The notes under the pieces are model-generated. The model ran no database searches. It saw nothing but the letters and a program-made list of their open reading frames with translations, and was not told the origin of the DNA. From positions 124,001 through 188,000 of IMG/VR virus record IMGVR_UViG_3300024520_000047: a stretch of 64,000 nucleotides of DNA. One strand, given 5' to 3'. Positions 7,918 to 17,875 of the stretch are shown piece by piece. The number at the start of each line of letters is the position of its first letter. Within the stretch, counting starts at the first letter, position 1. A program made the translations under genes and the position numbers. Source of the DNA: a virus.

Positions 7918-8928
7918 TTAAAATAATTCACCAGTATCTTCTACCGCTAAATTGTAATCACCGTCGGAGCCAATAATTTCTCTCCAATAGTCAGCATTTT
8001 CATTTTTATAATTTTCAATCGACTTTTTTTCCTCTGTTGGGTCTTTACCTTTTAAAAAACCATGAGGTGTAACCATAATCTTCCCGTCTTCATATCCTAA
8101 ACCATTAACATGATTTTTAAGAATAGAAACTTTAGTTCTACTTGCAAATTTAACCTTTCGTTTATCTTTAGTAGCGGTTATTTTGGTAACTCCCGCATTT
8201 TTCTGATTTCCATATAAAAATACTAGAGTAGAATTCAACCATAAAGATTCCCCACCTTTGGCTTTAATTTTTGGTTGACCAAAAGGATTATCGGGTAATT
8301 CTACCCAAGGTTGGTTAACCACAACCAAAGTATTTGTAAACTTGGAACTCTCTTTTCTACTTCCCGAAATTCTTTGGTTGATTCCCATTCCTATTTTATC
8401 AGCTAAAACTGAAGCGTTATGTTGTTTACCACCTTTACCATCAAAAGTCATTTTACAAGGTACAGAACCTACGGAATCCCATAAAAATAGAAGTTCATAT
8501 TCTAATTCCCCCTTTTCTTGTGCGTTCAATAACTCATTAATATAATTAGTAATTTGTTCAATATAATGGAAATCATTATTAAATAAGAAAAACCCATCCC
8601 ATTCAATTTCTCCCGTATCTTTATCTACATTTTCTTCACATTCTAATCCCAATAATTTTGCATGACTAAAATCCCATTTTTGTTCAGTAATTATAAAAAC
8701 TGGAAGAATTCCTTTTCGTTGTGCATCTCTTGCGGCTTTAACTAATGCTGTGGTTTTTCCCGTATCTGTATGACCTAAAAACATATTTATATGTCCCATG
8801 GCCGGACCAGGAATGCCAGTAGCATCTAAAAAAGCTTCACCTAAGTCCAAAAATCGGTCTGGTTTAAATGAAGCTTTTTTAGAAAATTTTGCTTTGATGT
8901 CTTTAAAGTTTTTCTTCTTTATAGCCAT
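7918..8928 (-). CDS. uvsX: UvsX/RecA-like recombinase
   Basis: This 336-residue protein has a RecA core with Walker A GHTDTGKT (about 52-59), a Walker B-like strand LLFLWDSVGSV and an L2-adjacent segment NTLVVVNQPW. It should coat ssDNA and drive strand exchange for recombination-dependent replication and repair, as T4 UvsX does. The N-terminus is basic (MAIKKKNFKDIKAKFSKK), as expected for the polymerisation arm. It lies 12 nt downstream of the ssDNA-binding protein gene, a functional pairing also seen in T4 (gp32 with UvsX). Confidence 0.88.
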   Translation of the reverse strand: MAIKKKNFKDIKAKFSKKASFKPDRFLDLGEAFLDATGIPGPAMGHINMFLGHTDTGKTTALVKAARDAQRKGILPVFIITEQKWDFSHAKLLGLECEENVDKDTGEIEWDGFFLFNNDFHYIEQITNYINELLNAQEKGELEYELLFLWDSVGSVPCKMTFDGKGGKQHNASVLADKIGMGINQRISGSRKESSKFTNTLVVVNQPWVELPDNPFGQPKIKAKGGESLWLNSTLVFLYGNQKNAGVTKITATKDKRKVKFASRTKVSILKNHVNGLGYEDGKIMVTPHGFLKGKDPTEEKKSIENYKNENADYWREIIGSDGDYNLAVEDTGELF

Positions 8929-8940
8929 AGTTTACTTTTA

Positions 8941-9795
8941 TTAAAATGGTAAATCCGTATCTGCTGGTGAATCTTTTTGTGGGTCGGTAGTTGTGGTGGT
9001 ACCGTCTACACTTACGGTTTCTGTTGTGTCTCCATAAACATACTTCTTTAACTGAGAATCCCAAACTGGTGTTTCTCCCCTAGAAATAGCTTCCAAATAC
9101 TCAACTGGTTTTTTTGCGTAAACATCCTGCCAAGTTTCAGTATTACCTAACCATTCTTTAATATTAGTTTCATCTGGAGATAAAGGACTTGGGTCTTCCG
9201 CCATTACCATTGAAACTACAGTATATTTACCCTTTCCACTTGGAAGTGGAACAGACTTAAGTGTTAGAGTCAAATCTCTACCCTCCTTAGGGTCACTAAT
9301 GTCTCCTCTCTTTTGAAAAATAGGTATAATTTTATCTATGATACCATCACCCTTATAATTCCATTTAAATCTCCAAAACTTAACGCCGTCCTCTTCATTT
9401 TCTCTATCTATAACTTTTACTATATAGAATTTTTTTGAACGATATTGTCTAGCAATTTCCCTATCTTTTTCATTGCCTGTCATTTTCAAAGCTTCTTCAA
9501 CTTCATTTAGTGGACTTCTCTCACCTGTTGGTGTACCGTCTCCATTCTTACCCGGGTCTAATAGTTTAGTCCATTTCCCATCAATCTGTACCTCATGATA
9601 GTAAACTTCTTTAAATGGTGAACTACCATCGGAAGTGGGTAATATTCTAATAAGTTTTTCACCGTCACTTTCACCTTTTGGTAAAAAGGCAGCGAAATAT
9701 TTTTTTAATCTTTCTTCACTACTAAGATTATTAGTCGAACTACTGTTGACTTGATTTTTTTCATATTGTTTTAAAACTGCATCTAAGCTACTCAT
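8941..9795 (-). CDS. Single-stranded DNA-binding protein, gp32-like
   Basis: The 284-residue protein has a short basic N-terminus, an OB-like core (LIRILPTSDGSSPFKEVYYHEVQ, then KFWRFKWNY with aromatic residues) and an acidic tail. Size and position before uvsX match T4 gp32. Two differences stand out. It has no cysteine at all, so the gp32 zinc site is lost and replaced by a loop near DPGKNGDGTPTGERSPLNEV. Its last residues are DTDLPF, like the DDDIPF tip of bacterial SSB, which binds partner proteins. It is the first gene of the replication operon; a terminator precedes it. Confidence 0.8.
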   Translation of the reverse strand: MSSLDAVLKQYEKNQVNSSSTNNLSSEERLKKYFAAFLPKGESDGEKLIRILPTSDGSSPFKEVYYHEVQIDGKWTKLLDPGKNGDGTPTGERSPLNEVEEALKMTGNEKDREIARQYRSKKFYIVKVIDRENEEDGVKFWRFKWNYKGDGIIDKIIPIFQKRGDISDPKEGRDLTLTLKSVPLPSGKGKYTVVSMVMAEDPSPLSPDETNIKEWLGNTETWQDVYAKKPVEYLEAISRGETPVWDSQLKKYVYGDTTETVSVDGTTTTTDPQKDSPADTDLPF

Positions 9796-9842
9796 AATAA
9801 TATTTTTTATTTAAAATTGTTTTTAATAGTTAAAAGTAACGC

Positions 9843-9872
9843 AAAAAAATAGGGAAGTCAACAAACTTCCCC
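9843..9872 (-). terminator. Rho-independent terminator
   Basis: GGGAAGTCAACAAACTTCCC forms a perfect 7-bp stem with a 6-nt loop. On the minus strand it is followed by TATTTTTTT. It should stop transcripts coming from the 9896-10856 genes before the ssDNA-binding protein gene. Confidence 0.85.
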
Positions 9873-9895
9873 ACCTAAATTTACTATTTTACTTC

Positions 9896-10648
9896 TTAAA
9901 TATTTTCTTCCTCATCTTCATTATATGCCCAACTTTTCTTGATGTCAGAGTCATTATAATTATCAACCTCCTGTTGTGTTAACACGTATTCATGCTTATC
10001 TTTTTGTTTGGACATCTCGCCTTGTTTCTCATCCCAAAAATCACTTATTTTTTGGTTGAATGGTCCACTATCCAAATATCTAAGGTCTAATTTTTCCTGT
10101 GGTGTTGGTGCACGGTATTTTTCAATTTTACTTTCTAGGTTTTCTACCGATGATACGATATTGTCCATATCGTTTAGTTTAGTCTCTAAATCATCTATTT
10201 TAGACATTAAAGAATCTATACTACCTTTTTGTGTTTCTATATTTTGTTCGAGTGAGTCTGTTTTATCACCAGCTTCTTTAGTCATAGTAACTAATTCCGT
10301 TACATCTAATTCTTCAACATTTTCTGTTGGTTCTTCATCTTCAATGTCATCTCCCAACACTATCTCATCACCAGTATCTGTAGTTTCTTCTTCACCAGCT
10401 AATTCAAATTCATCTCCCGCGTCGTCAGTTTCTTCTTCACCAGCTAATTCAAATTCATCGGTAGTCTCTTCTTCAGTATCATCAGGTTCAGCTAAATTTA
10501 ATTCATCATCTTCTTGTTCTAATTGGAATGCTCTGGTACCGAGCCCTAAAAATTGTTCATTTAATGGGTCAACATAACCATTAATGTTATTAAATCTTTT
10601 AACTTCTTCAGAAATTAAATTCTCGACAATGTTTGTGTGTTTGCTCAT
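9896..10648 (-). CDS. Acidic coiled-coil protein, possible head or core protein
   Basis: I do not recognise this 250-residue protein. It has a helical start (MSKHTNIVENLISEEVKRF), a very acidic middle with a duplicated 15-residue block containing DEFELAGEEE (about 62-95), then a long predicted coiled coil (about 125-170) and a charged C-terminus. Such acidic coiled-coil proteins act as capsid scaffolds in some phages. The start contains LISE, which fits the (L/I)xE cleavage motif of T4 prohead protease and its capsid-targeting leaders. A scaffold or internal head protein is inference. It ends just before a strong terminator. Confidence 0.55.
   Translation of the reverse strand: MSKHTNIVENLISEEVKRFNNINGYVDPLNEQFLGLGTRAFQLEQEDDELNLAEPDDTEEETTDEFELAGEEETDDAGDEFELAGEEETTDTGDEIVLGDDIEDEEPTENVEELDVTELVTMTKEAGDKTDSLEQNIETQKGSIDSLMSKIDDLETKLNDMDNIVSSVENLESKIEKYRAPTPQEKLDLRYLDSGPFNQKISDFWDEKQGEMSKQKDKHEYVLTQQEVDNYNDSDIKKSWAYNEDEEENI
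10382..10459 (-). repeat. Two 33-bp perfect direct repeats, 45-nt period
   Basis: Positions 10382-10414 and 10427-10459 are identical over 33 bp with a 45-nt period, exactly 15 codons. They encode the duplicated DEFELAGEEE block of the acidic protein. Identity at the DNA level, including wobble positions, points to recent slippage or duplication. Confidence 0.85.
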
Positions 10649-10649
10649 C

Positions 10650-10856
10650 TTAATCCATTAATAATGTTCTACCGTCTTGGGTTACCATTTTTTTATTAAC
10701 TCTTTCAATAAGTCCATCTTTGCTTTTTATTGTATAACACTCACCAGTATCTTTATCACAGACCTCTTCAAAACCTTCTTCTTCTACTTTAAGGTCTTCT
10801 TTGGTTTTTATTTTTTTACCAAGAAACTTATCTAATTCTTTTTCTAAATTTTTCAT
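10650..10856 (-). CDS. Small charged hypothetical protein
   Basis: This 68-residue protein is lysine- and glutamate-rich with a helical N-terminus (MKNLEKELDKFLGKKIK) and a beta-prone C-terminus containing two cysteines (EVCDKDTGECYTIK). No family is recognised. It stops 1 nt before the acidic coiled-coil gene, so the two are co-transcribed. An ATATTTATA motif lies 15 nt before the ATG, making this the probable first gene of a two-gene unit that ends at the terminator near 9860. Confidence 0.55.
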   Translation of the reverse strand: MKNLEKELDKFLGKKIKTKEDLKVEEEGFEEVCDKDTGECYTIKSKDGLIERVNKKMVTQDGRTLLMD

Positions 10857-10871
10857 AATGTTTTCTTTTAC

Positions 10872-10880
10872 TATAAATAT
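10872..10880 (-). promoter_or_regulatory. Putative phage promoter motif (ATATTTATA)
   Basis: An exact minus-strand ATATTTATA lies 15 nt before the start of the 68-residue gene, in the 67-nt gap after the giant amidase gene. Confidence 0.45.
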
Positions 10881-10923
10881 ATGGTTAGATGTGAAATTAT
10901 CTAATTATATAATTCTTTTATAG

Positions 10924-13900
10924 TTATGCCAAATTATTTGCCCAAGTGGTGTCATTGGGGTATGGGGTGGGTGTGTATCCATGTGTATTTTTAATTTTAG
11001 CGTTTAAACCGGTTTTTACACGACTCATCGATACGTTCCCGTTGTTATCTTTCTTATCAAATAGTATCTCTATATAAGATAAGGATGTGGGCTTTGATAT
11101 CAAAAATTCCTTTAACTTATCGTTAAGGTTTGTGGTTAATGTACCAGTTGTTAAAGCTTCTTTCATTCTAAAACACGGACATCGTTTATTTGCAAATTCA
11201 TTATGCCCTTTAATCACTTTTTCCCACATTGTAGCTGGAACCCCAGAGTCACCCGAAACCCACTTATTATTCTTTATTTCAAAAAGTGCAACATCATTAT
11301 TGGGGTAATCTCTAAATTTTAAAACTAACTTTGTTGACAAATCAATGAATTTGAGACTAACTACTTCTTTATTAAATAATAACCATAACAATAACCACTC
11401 TAATGAGGTTTTTTGTGCTGTTGTGGGGTAATCCCCCCCTTTAGTGTCGTATGTTCCCATTTTTGAACAGTTAGCTATCATGGAAACTCCCATAGACTCC
11501 GAATTCTTACCTGTTACATGTGCCCCACTTAAATTAGCTGGTCGTGCACCTAACACGTGTCCATCTGTTGAGGAGCCCCCAGTTCCCCGAGAAATTAAAT
11601 AATGGTATCCTATTCCAGTAAATCCTCTATCTTTATGTTGTTTATTTATATTTTCTACTGGGTCTGCACCATAATCAATACCTGCCGTCACATGAACAAT
11701 GACCATTTTAACATTCTCTTTGGATAAACTAGAAGCTTGCCCTGAACTTTTTTCGTTTTCTCCTTCAGGACCAAACCCTCCTCTAGCAACTTTAGTTTGT
11801 GTTTGTGTTTGTTTTTGTCTAATTTTACTTATAAACGACTTATTTACCGTCCCAACTAAATTATCTACTTCTGGTAATCTATGGAATGGCACTCTTACAC
11901 CAGTAAATGTTGTACTCATAGTGTTTGGTTGTATTTGATGTTCCACTTCCAATATTAAATAAGGCCCACTAAACATCGGTACATGTCTTAAATTAAAATA
12001 CATTGTTGGTTGTATGCACACATTTCCCATAGCTTCTATCTTACACATATAAGACCTACTTTTATAAACGTTAAATAAGCTAATTCCTTGTGTTTTAATA
12101 TTATTATCATTAGCTGATTGAGCCATCATTTCTGTCACAATAAATGATTCTGAAGTATTTTTAAATTCACTTTGATTTAAACTTATGGATTTAAATACAC
12201 CCTGATTTTGTATACCAAAATCAACCGCAAATGATACTACTTTATTGCACCGTGCTGGGTCATAACAATCAGAAAATAATGGGTTGTCTGCTGTTCTTCC
12301 AAGCATAAATGAATCATTATTATATTTTGTTTGTGGACCTAAATCTGATAGTTGTGTTGAGGGGTCTCCGACATACTGGACAAGAAACTTGGGTGATGAG
12401 TCTAGGTAGTCTACTTCTAAATGAGTCCCAAAAACAGCATTTGCTTCATCTTGTGTACTTAGTTTTGGGATTTTTCTATTACCATCAGAAGTTATACCAT
12501 AAAAATTAATATAACTAGGCAACGCTAAAAAGTTAAAAAAGTTTCCTTGTAAAATAGAGCCAACCATGGTATATACACTATTATTAGCGTTAGCGTCATT
12601 ACCAAAATTTTTAATTGCATCTGTAGATATAATAGCGACATCCCCAATATCACGATTCGCTCTATCTAAAAATAGAAAATCTTTAAATAATAATTTATTA
12701 TTAAAATTCTCACCAGAAATCCACTTATCATTTAAAGTTTTAAAAACCAGATATTGTTCTAATTTATTTTCATCTGTATTATATATTGCTTTTTCTTGAA
12801 ATTCCTCACCTTGAGTTAAGGCAACTGTCGGTAATTCTGATTTTAAATCAATAAAAAACTGATTTAAGAAATTAAATTGTGCTTCATCAGATTTGTCTAT
12901 AATATAAGTTTTAATATTACTTTTAAAAATATCTGGGGTAAATGGTATTCCCGTTTCTTGAGCTAATAATTTTTGGGTTACATACATTCTTATTACTTTA
13001 CGTAGCAATGTAATGTTGTTACTTGTAAATTCGATATCCATTTCTTTAAAGAAATCTGTAACCAAAGACCCACTATCACTATAAGATAGACCTTTAGTGC
13101 TTCCAGATGATGAATCATCATAAAAACCTACTTCTAATTGTAGTGTTTGCCATGTTTGTGGATTTCCTAGTTGGGAATTAGCTACTGTAAGTTCAGGCGG
13201 TAAATTATTGGAATATGAACCAAAATTAAAATAGTCTGCATCACCAACAATAGTTCTTAATACTCTAATATTGACATCTTTAGGGTTATAAAAATTAAAA
13301 GCTACTTGTTGTTTTAAAAATGTAGTTAATGTGGTGCTAATTTTATTTAATTGTATCTTACCTAAATTAAAACTAAATTCTGTAGTATCTGCTGCCGCAA
13401 CCACTAAATCCTTTTTAATTGTTAACATTTGTCGTAATACCGATTGAAAGGTCTGTACTGTTGGATTAGTAACGAGACCCCCACTAACATCCAATACACT
13501 ATTGTTGTCCGATTCTTTTTTACAGAAATCTAAAAAATAATTTTCAAATACATCTAGTATGTCTGGGGTAAAAATATCAAAAAGTTCTTCTATGCTGCTA
13601 TATTCAGTAGTATTTGTAATATTAAATGAATTTTGACTATCATTTTCATTATCAATAACTTTTAAGTACTGCTTGGGTGTGGGATAAGTGTTACTATTAT
13701 GTTCAAAAAATCCATAACTTGACATTCCCCACGCTAATCGTATAGCTCCGTTATGTGTTATCGGGTTATTAACCAGTTTTTGTGGGTCATTAACTTCAAA
13801 TTGTAGTTGTTGTGTTTTCATTCCACCAGCTGACGGAAATAAAAAATAACTAGGTGTTGTATATCCAGTTAAAAATGAATCTCTGGTTGTATCATAATAA

Positions 13901-16900
13901 TTATACCAAAAAGTACAATTCATATCCGATGTATTATTTGGATTTGCACTACTATTAATAATTAAAGCGTTTGCTTGAGTAACAACCATTGTGTCATCAT
14001 TAATAAATGCATTAATTTCATTACTTGTTATTCCGCTACCGGTAATGTTACTACCATTATATAATAACCTTCCCGTTAAAAAATAACTCATATAGTTATT
14101 TAGTTCTGGGTAAAACCCTACATTAATTTTTGTAAAATTACCACCAATATTCCATTCCCCACCAAAAATTATTGGGGTTTTATTGGGTCCTAAATTTAAA
14201 TTATATTGTGTATTTAAACCTGTGTTATAATTAAAATATTGGTTCGCGTCAAAATTATCCCATACTCCAGCCAACACATCATTTCCTGTTTCTATGTAAG
14301 TTTTATAACGATGCCAAATACTTCCATATTTTAAAATCCACGCATAAGGTAACGGATGAACCGCAGATACCTGATTAAGAACTTTAGCAATATAATCACC
14401 ATATGCATCAACAGATGATGTACTACCAAGTAGTAAAGTTTTCTCCCTTAGGGTTGACAGTGGTAATGAATTTAAAAATAAATAAGCCGAACTGATATAT
14501 GGGTTTGTAACATCATTAATTTCATTCTTAATTCCATCAATTAAAGAATTTAAAAAATATGGTGTATTTAGAATTGATGTGATTTGTTTTTGTCCAACAC
14601 TTCCACTGTATGTTATGCCATAATCTATAGTTCCTTCTGTTAGAAATAACGGATGGTTTTTAGCTGTAGTTAAATTGACGAGTTTAGAATAAAAATTGGT
14701 GTAGGATTCTACAGTATTTTGTAAATCCACATTTCTAGTGGTAATTTGTGCATCAATAAGTGGGGTATAATCCGAATACAACCATTCAGCATCATTATAA
14801 AATTTAGGATTAGTGATTAAACCTTCTATGGTTCCATAGGAACTATACATTTTTTGAGATTTAACAAACGATAGACTTTGACCTATAGAATTCAGTTCTT
14901 GGTAGGTCCCGATATTTACCCCGCCAGCTAAATTACTTTTAGTCCATGACTCCTGAGTATATTGTACAGTAAGAGTACATGCACTATTAACACTATCCCA
15001 CGTGCCTCCTGACAGTAAACACTCAGTTTCTGTAGATAGATACGTAGTCGATAGTGATGTCCCTTCAAAATCGGAAAATGGATATGTTTCTAAGGGAGCT
15101 TCAAACCCTTCTTGTCCCGGTGGGTTAAAAAGAGAATTTTCGAATACTTCTATATCTGGACCTATATCCCCGTCATTACTATAATAATTTACACTACCAA
15201 ATCCTATATTACTCAATAAAGAAAATCTAGAATCATTAATTTTTTCTCTAATGTATGGTGTGTTATACTCATCTCTAATTAATAATTGATAGGCTGTTTG
15301 TGGTGCTAATTTTTGTAATTCCTCTAAAAAAGTATTATAATTAAAATTTTGATTTTTAAAAAATTCTTGTAGGTCAAAATACCCTTTAGTTTTGGTTACT
15401 AAATTTAAAGATTCAAAATGGGCTAAAGAATTTAAAAGTAGTTTTAATTTATCTGTCCCCAACCTATTTATCATTCCAGAAAAAAACATGTGAACTGTGC
15501 TCCTATCCCATATTTCATAATTCATAGAGGTATAAGTTGCTGTCTGATATAGATTATTTTCCAATAAATCAAATGAAGTAATTGGTAACCAATTTTCACC
15601 AACAGTAGCAACGTCAAACTCTACATTAGTGTTTGTGTCTTTTATTTTTTGTGCTTTAAAAAATTCTTCCACAAAATCAACTTCAGGCCATAACACTGGG
15701 TCATATGCTTTTGTAGCACTTATTACTTTTACACTTCCGGGATATGTACTTATAAATGAAGGCACACCATTAGACTCTTCTCTAATATAGTAATGAGGCC
15801 ACGGATAAATAAATTCATCTTCTGGTAATTCAGAACTAAGTGTCTCTTTACCACCACCTTTTACCGCTTCTCTTCTATATGGTGAATTTCTAACAGCAAA
15901 AGCTTTTGTGTGGGTGTCATCCATTAATCTTAAAAAAGTATCGGCCTGAGCTATAATAATAGCGAATATGTTTCTCACCGTAGGTTTAAACCCTAAAGCT
16001 TGAATTACTAATTTATTAACATTTTGTGTTAAATCTTGTTCAATTTTATTCCTTTTTGTATTAAAGATAGAAAAAACATTCCCTATTTTTTCACCAAAAG
16101 TCTCAGCTCTAATGTCAAATACAAACCACTCAGCTGTATACTGGTCAAACCCTTCAGGTCTAGGAGCGATAAAATCTTCATATGTTATAGTAACAGGAAT
16201 TGAGCTGTCCCCATTTTTACCAAAGGTTGGGTTTTTTTCTAATAATTTATTGAATTTATCTATTGTTTGTTTCAATGATTCAATAGCTGATTGTCTATTG
16301 GTTTCATCGTCTAAATATGCTTTTTTCCATCTATAATAAACTTCCTGAGTACCAACATCCTCATAGGGATGATTTGCTGAATCAATAGATGTATCCATAT
16401 ATGTATATTTCCAACCACCTGGGTCTAAAATTTTTTTTCTATAGATGTCCACATTTTTATCATAATCTTCAATATCATCTAAAACTTTTAAATCTTCCTT
16501 CTCTAAGCTTTTTTCTATATCACCTTCTAAACTATTAACTCTTTTGATTAGTTCATCTAAAGTTAAATGTGGTAAATTATCGGGAACTAAATTTAATGAT
16601 TTATAACTGGTATAGATATCCTCCAATACTTGTCTACCCCTGCTAGTCATTACAGTTTTAGGTTCCTCACTGTCGTCGTTTGGGTTATTTACCGTATAGG
16701 TCTTAGAAAACATATATGGAGCTGCTCTTAATTCTTGTAATGTAATATCATTGAGTAACGCAGCTATTCTACCAATAAAAACACAACTTACAATATAGTT
16801 TCCTGTCGCTCCATCAAAAGAAGCGTTAAATGTTTGTAACATTAATTGGTATTTCACGGCTTTACCATAATATCCTTTTAAAATTAAATTAAATAACGGA

Positions 16901-17454
16901 TAAGGTAACTGAAAAAATGCAGCATATGGAGAATTTGGTCCTTGTTCAAATAAAGTTTGACCTCTAACATCAATAAAGGTTATATTTACTTGTGGTATAA
17001 ACCCCTTTTTAATTGTGACGGTAATATTCTCAATTCCAAAAGATTCACTATCTGGTTTTTCTCTAGAAAAATCTTGTCCAGTAAGGGGGTCTTTATACGT
17101 ATTAGAATAATTTTGATTAAGCCCACCTCCGCGAGTACTTCCAACTCCCGTTTGCATGTCAGTCCAATTTGTTGTTAAAAAATCTTTGTTACCGGGTTTA
17201 AGAAAATTTATATCACCTTCAAATATATCAACAAAAGATTCTGGATTTTGACTATCTAAAGCTGCTCCAGAAATTAACTTACTCCTAGGCACAACTCTAG
17301 CTGTTAAATTAGCATATATTGTTAAATTTTCTGGTTCGACTAATCTGGGAACTGCACTACCATTTTCATAAACCTTATTGGGGTCAACTAAAAGTATATT
17401 GTTCTCTGAAAATTCAACTAAAACATTATTACCATTTGAAATCTCATTTGCCAT
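10924..17454 (-). CDS. Giant baseplate/tail hub protein with C-terminal N-acetylmuramoyl-L-alanine amidase
   Basis: This 2176-residue protein is a large virion component ending in a peptidoglycan amidase. The amidase (about 1915-2110) carries all T7-lysozyme catalytic positions: His1921 in IVHVTAG, Tyr1950 in GYHYLI, His2084 in GHNEF, Lys2090 and Cys2092 in NKRCPCF. The His-to-Cys spacing of 8 equals H122-C130 of T7 lysozyme. The amidase should cut the cell wall during infection, as the gp5 lysozyme does in T4. The first 1900 residues are beta-rich and unrecognised. The next gene upstream is gp53-like, so a baseplate or hub location is likely. It is followed by about 65 residues beyond the amidase. 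Confidence 0.75.
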   Translation of the reverse strand: MANEISNGNNVLVEFSENNILLVDPNKVYENGSAVPRLVEPENLTIYANLTARVVPRSKLISGAALDSQNPESFVDIFEGDINFLKPGNKDFLTTNWTDMQTGVGSTRGGGLNQNYSNTYKDPLTGQDFSREKPDSESFGIENITVTIKKGFIPQVNITFIDVRGQTLFEQGPNSPYAAFFQLPYPLFNLILKGYYGKAVKYQLMLQTFNASFDGATGNYIVSCVFIGRIAALLNDITLQELRAAPYMFSKTYTVNNPNDDSEEPKTVMTSRGRQVLEDIYTSYKSLNLVPDNLPHLTLDELIKRVNSLEGDIEKSLEKEDLKVLDDIEDYDKNVDIYRKKILDPGGWKYTYMDTSIDSANHPYEDVGTQEVYYRWKKAYLDDETNRQSAIESLKQTIDKFNKLLEKNPTFGKNGDSSIPVTITYEDFIAPRPEGFDQYTAEWFVFDIRAETFGEKIGNVFSIFNTKRNKIEQDLTQNVNKLVIQALGFKPTVRNIFAIIIAQADTFLRLMDDTHTKAFAVRNSPYRREAVKGGGKETLSSELPEDEFIYPWPHYYIREESNGVPSFISTYPGSVKVISATKAYDPVLWPEVDFVEEFFKAQKIKDTNTNVEFDVATVGENWLPITSFDLLENNLYQTATYTSMNYEIWDRSTVHMFFSGMINRLGTDKLKLLLNSLAHFESLNLVTKTKGYFDLQEFFKNQNFNYNTFLEELQKLAPQTAYQLLIRDEYNTPYIREKINDSRFSLLSNIGFGSVNYYSNDGDIGPDIEVFENSLFNPPGQEGFEAPLETYPFSDFEGTSLSTTYLSTETECLLSGGTWDSVNSACTLTVQYTQESWTKSNLAGGVNIGTYQELNSIGQSLSFVKSQKMYSSYGTIEGLITNPKFYNDAEWLYSDYTPLIDAQITTRNVDLQNTVESYTNFYSKLVNLTTAKNHPLFLTEGTIDYGITYSGSVGQKQITSILNTPYFLNSLIDGIKNEINDVTNPYISSAYLFLNSLPLSTLREKTLLLGSTSSVDAYGDYIAKVLNQVSAVHPLPYAWILKYGSIWHRYKTYIETGNDVLAGVWDNFDANQYFNYNTGLNTQYNLNLGPNKTPIIFGGEWNIGGNFTKINVGFYPELNNYMSYFLTGRLLYNGSNITGSGITSNEINAFINDDTMVVTQANALIINSSANPNNTSDMNCTFWYNYYDTTRDSFLTGYTTPSYFLFPSAGGMKTQQLQFEVNDPQKLVNNPITHNGAIRLAWGMSSYGFFEHNSNTYPTPKQYLKVIDNENDSQNSFNITNTTEYSSIEELFDIFTPDILDVFENYFLDFCKKESDNNSVLDVSGGLVTNPTVQTFQSVLRQMLTIKKDLVVAAADTTEFSFNLGKIQLNKISTTLTTFLKQQVAFNFYNPKDVNIRVLRTIVGDADYFNFGSYSNNLPPELTVANSQLGNPQTWQTLQLEVGFYDDSSSGSTKGLSYSDSGSLVTDFFKEMDIEFTSNNITLLRKVIRMYVTQKLLAQETGIPFTPDIFKSNIKTYIIDKSDEAQFNFLNQFFIDLKSELPTVALTQGEEFQEKAIYNTDENKLEQYLVFKTLNDKWISGENFNNKLLFKDFLFLDRANRDIGDVAIISTDAIKNFGNDANANNSVYTMVGSILQGNFFNFLALPSYINFYGITSDGNRKIPKLSTQDEANAVFGTHLEVDYLDSSPKFLVQYVGDPSTQLSDLGPQTKYNNDSFMLGRTADNPLFSDCYDPARCNKVVSFAVDFGIQNQGVFKSISLNQSEFKNTSESFIVTEMMAQSANDNNIKTQGISLFNVYKSRSYMCKIEAMGNVCIQPTMYFNLRHVPMFSGPYLILEVEHQIQPNTMSTTFTGVRVPFHRLPEVDNLVGTVNKSFISKIRQKQTQTQTKVARGGFGPEGENEKSSGQASSLSKENVKMVIVHVTAGIDYGADPVENINKQHKDRGFTGIGYHYLISRGTGGSSTDGHVLGARPANLSGAHVTGKNSESMGVSMIANCSKMGTYDTKGGDYPTTAQKTSLEWLLLWLLFNKEVVSLKFIDLSTKLVLKFRDYPNNDVALFEIKNNKWVSGDSGVPATMWEKVIKGHNEFANKRCPCFRMKEALTTGTLTTNLNDKLKEFLISKPTSLSYIEILFDKKDNNGNVSMSRVKTGLNAKIKNTHGYTPTPYPNDTTWANNLA

Positions 17455-17465
17455 TTACTTAAACT

Positions 17466-17873
17466 TTAAAATGGGGTTCCCTTATATGTTATGCCCACCT
17501 GTGTTATGGGTTTACTTCCAATATCTGGTACACTGTAATTATTTGTAGGTAAATTTTTACCATAATAAAAGAAATAATCGTCCGTGGCTTTTTTATAAGC
17601 CTGTAACGAAGCTACTAAAGGATACGGAACAATCAATACTTGACCGTCCCTAATATTCCATTCTAAGCCACCAACCGATGGATTAGCTTGTAATATTAAC
17701 CAACCAAAATACGGACTCTCATAATATTGTTGGCTTATCTTATCCAAACGAGACCTACCTGCCTTATAAACTACTTTTTTATCACTTCCTTTTGAAGGTA
17801 ATTTTAAAAATGGTACAGTAATATTTTCACCATTAATTATAAAATCTGTATATCGGTTATAATAATTTGCCAT
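17466..17873 (-). CDS. LysM-like baseplate wedge protein, gp53-like
   Basis: The 135-residue protein begins MANYYNRYTDFIING and contains a LysM-like segment: AGRSRLDKISQQYYESPYFGWLILQANP followed by IRDGQVLIVPYP. The pattern of a start-up helix, waiting aromatic residues and the final G-x-x-L-x-I-P is typical of LysM. T4 gp53 has a LysM-like core and a similar length (196), and it links wedges in the baseplate. The gene is tightly packed: 2 nt after the 1696-residue gene and 11 nt before the amidase gene. Confidence 0.6.
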   Translation of the reverse strand: MANYYNRYTDFIINGENITVPFLKLPSKGSDKKVVYKAGRSRLDKISQQYYESPYFGWLILQANPSVGGLEWNIRDGQVLIVPYPLVASLQAYKKATDDYFFYYGKNLPTNNYSVPDIGSKPITQVGITYKGTPF

Positions 17874-17875
17874 AG

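Noticed and set aside
10008-10577. Plus-strand open frame of 189 codons rich in Ser and Val
   Set aside because: Mirror of the acidic coiled-coil gene; serine-rich because of the GAA/GAT codons on the other strand.
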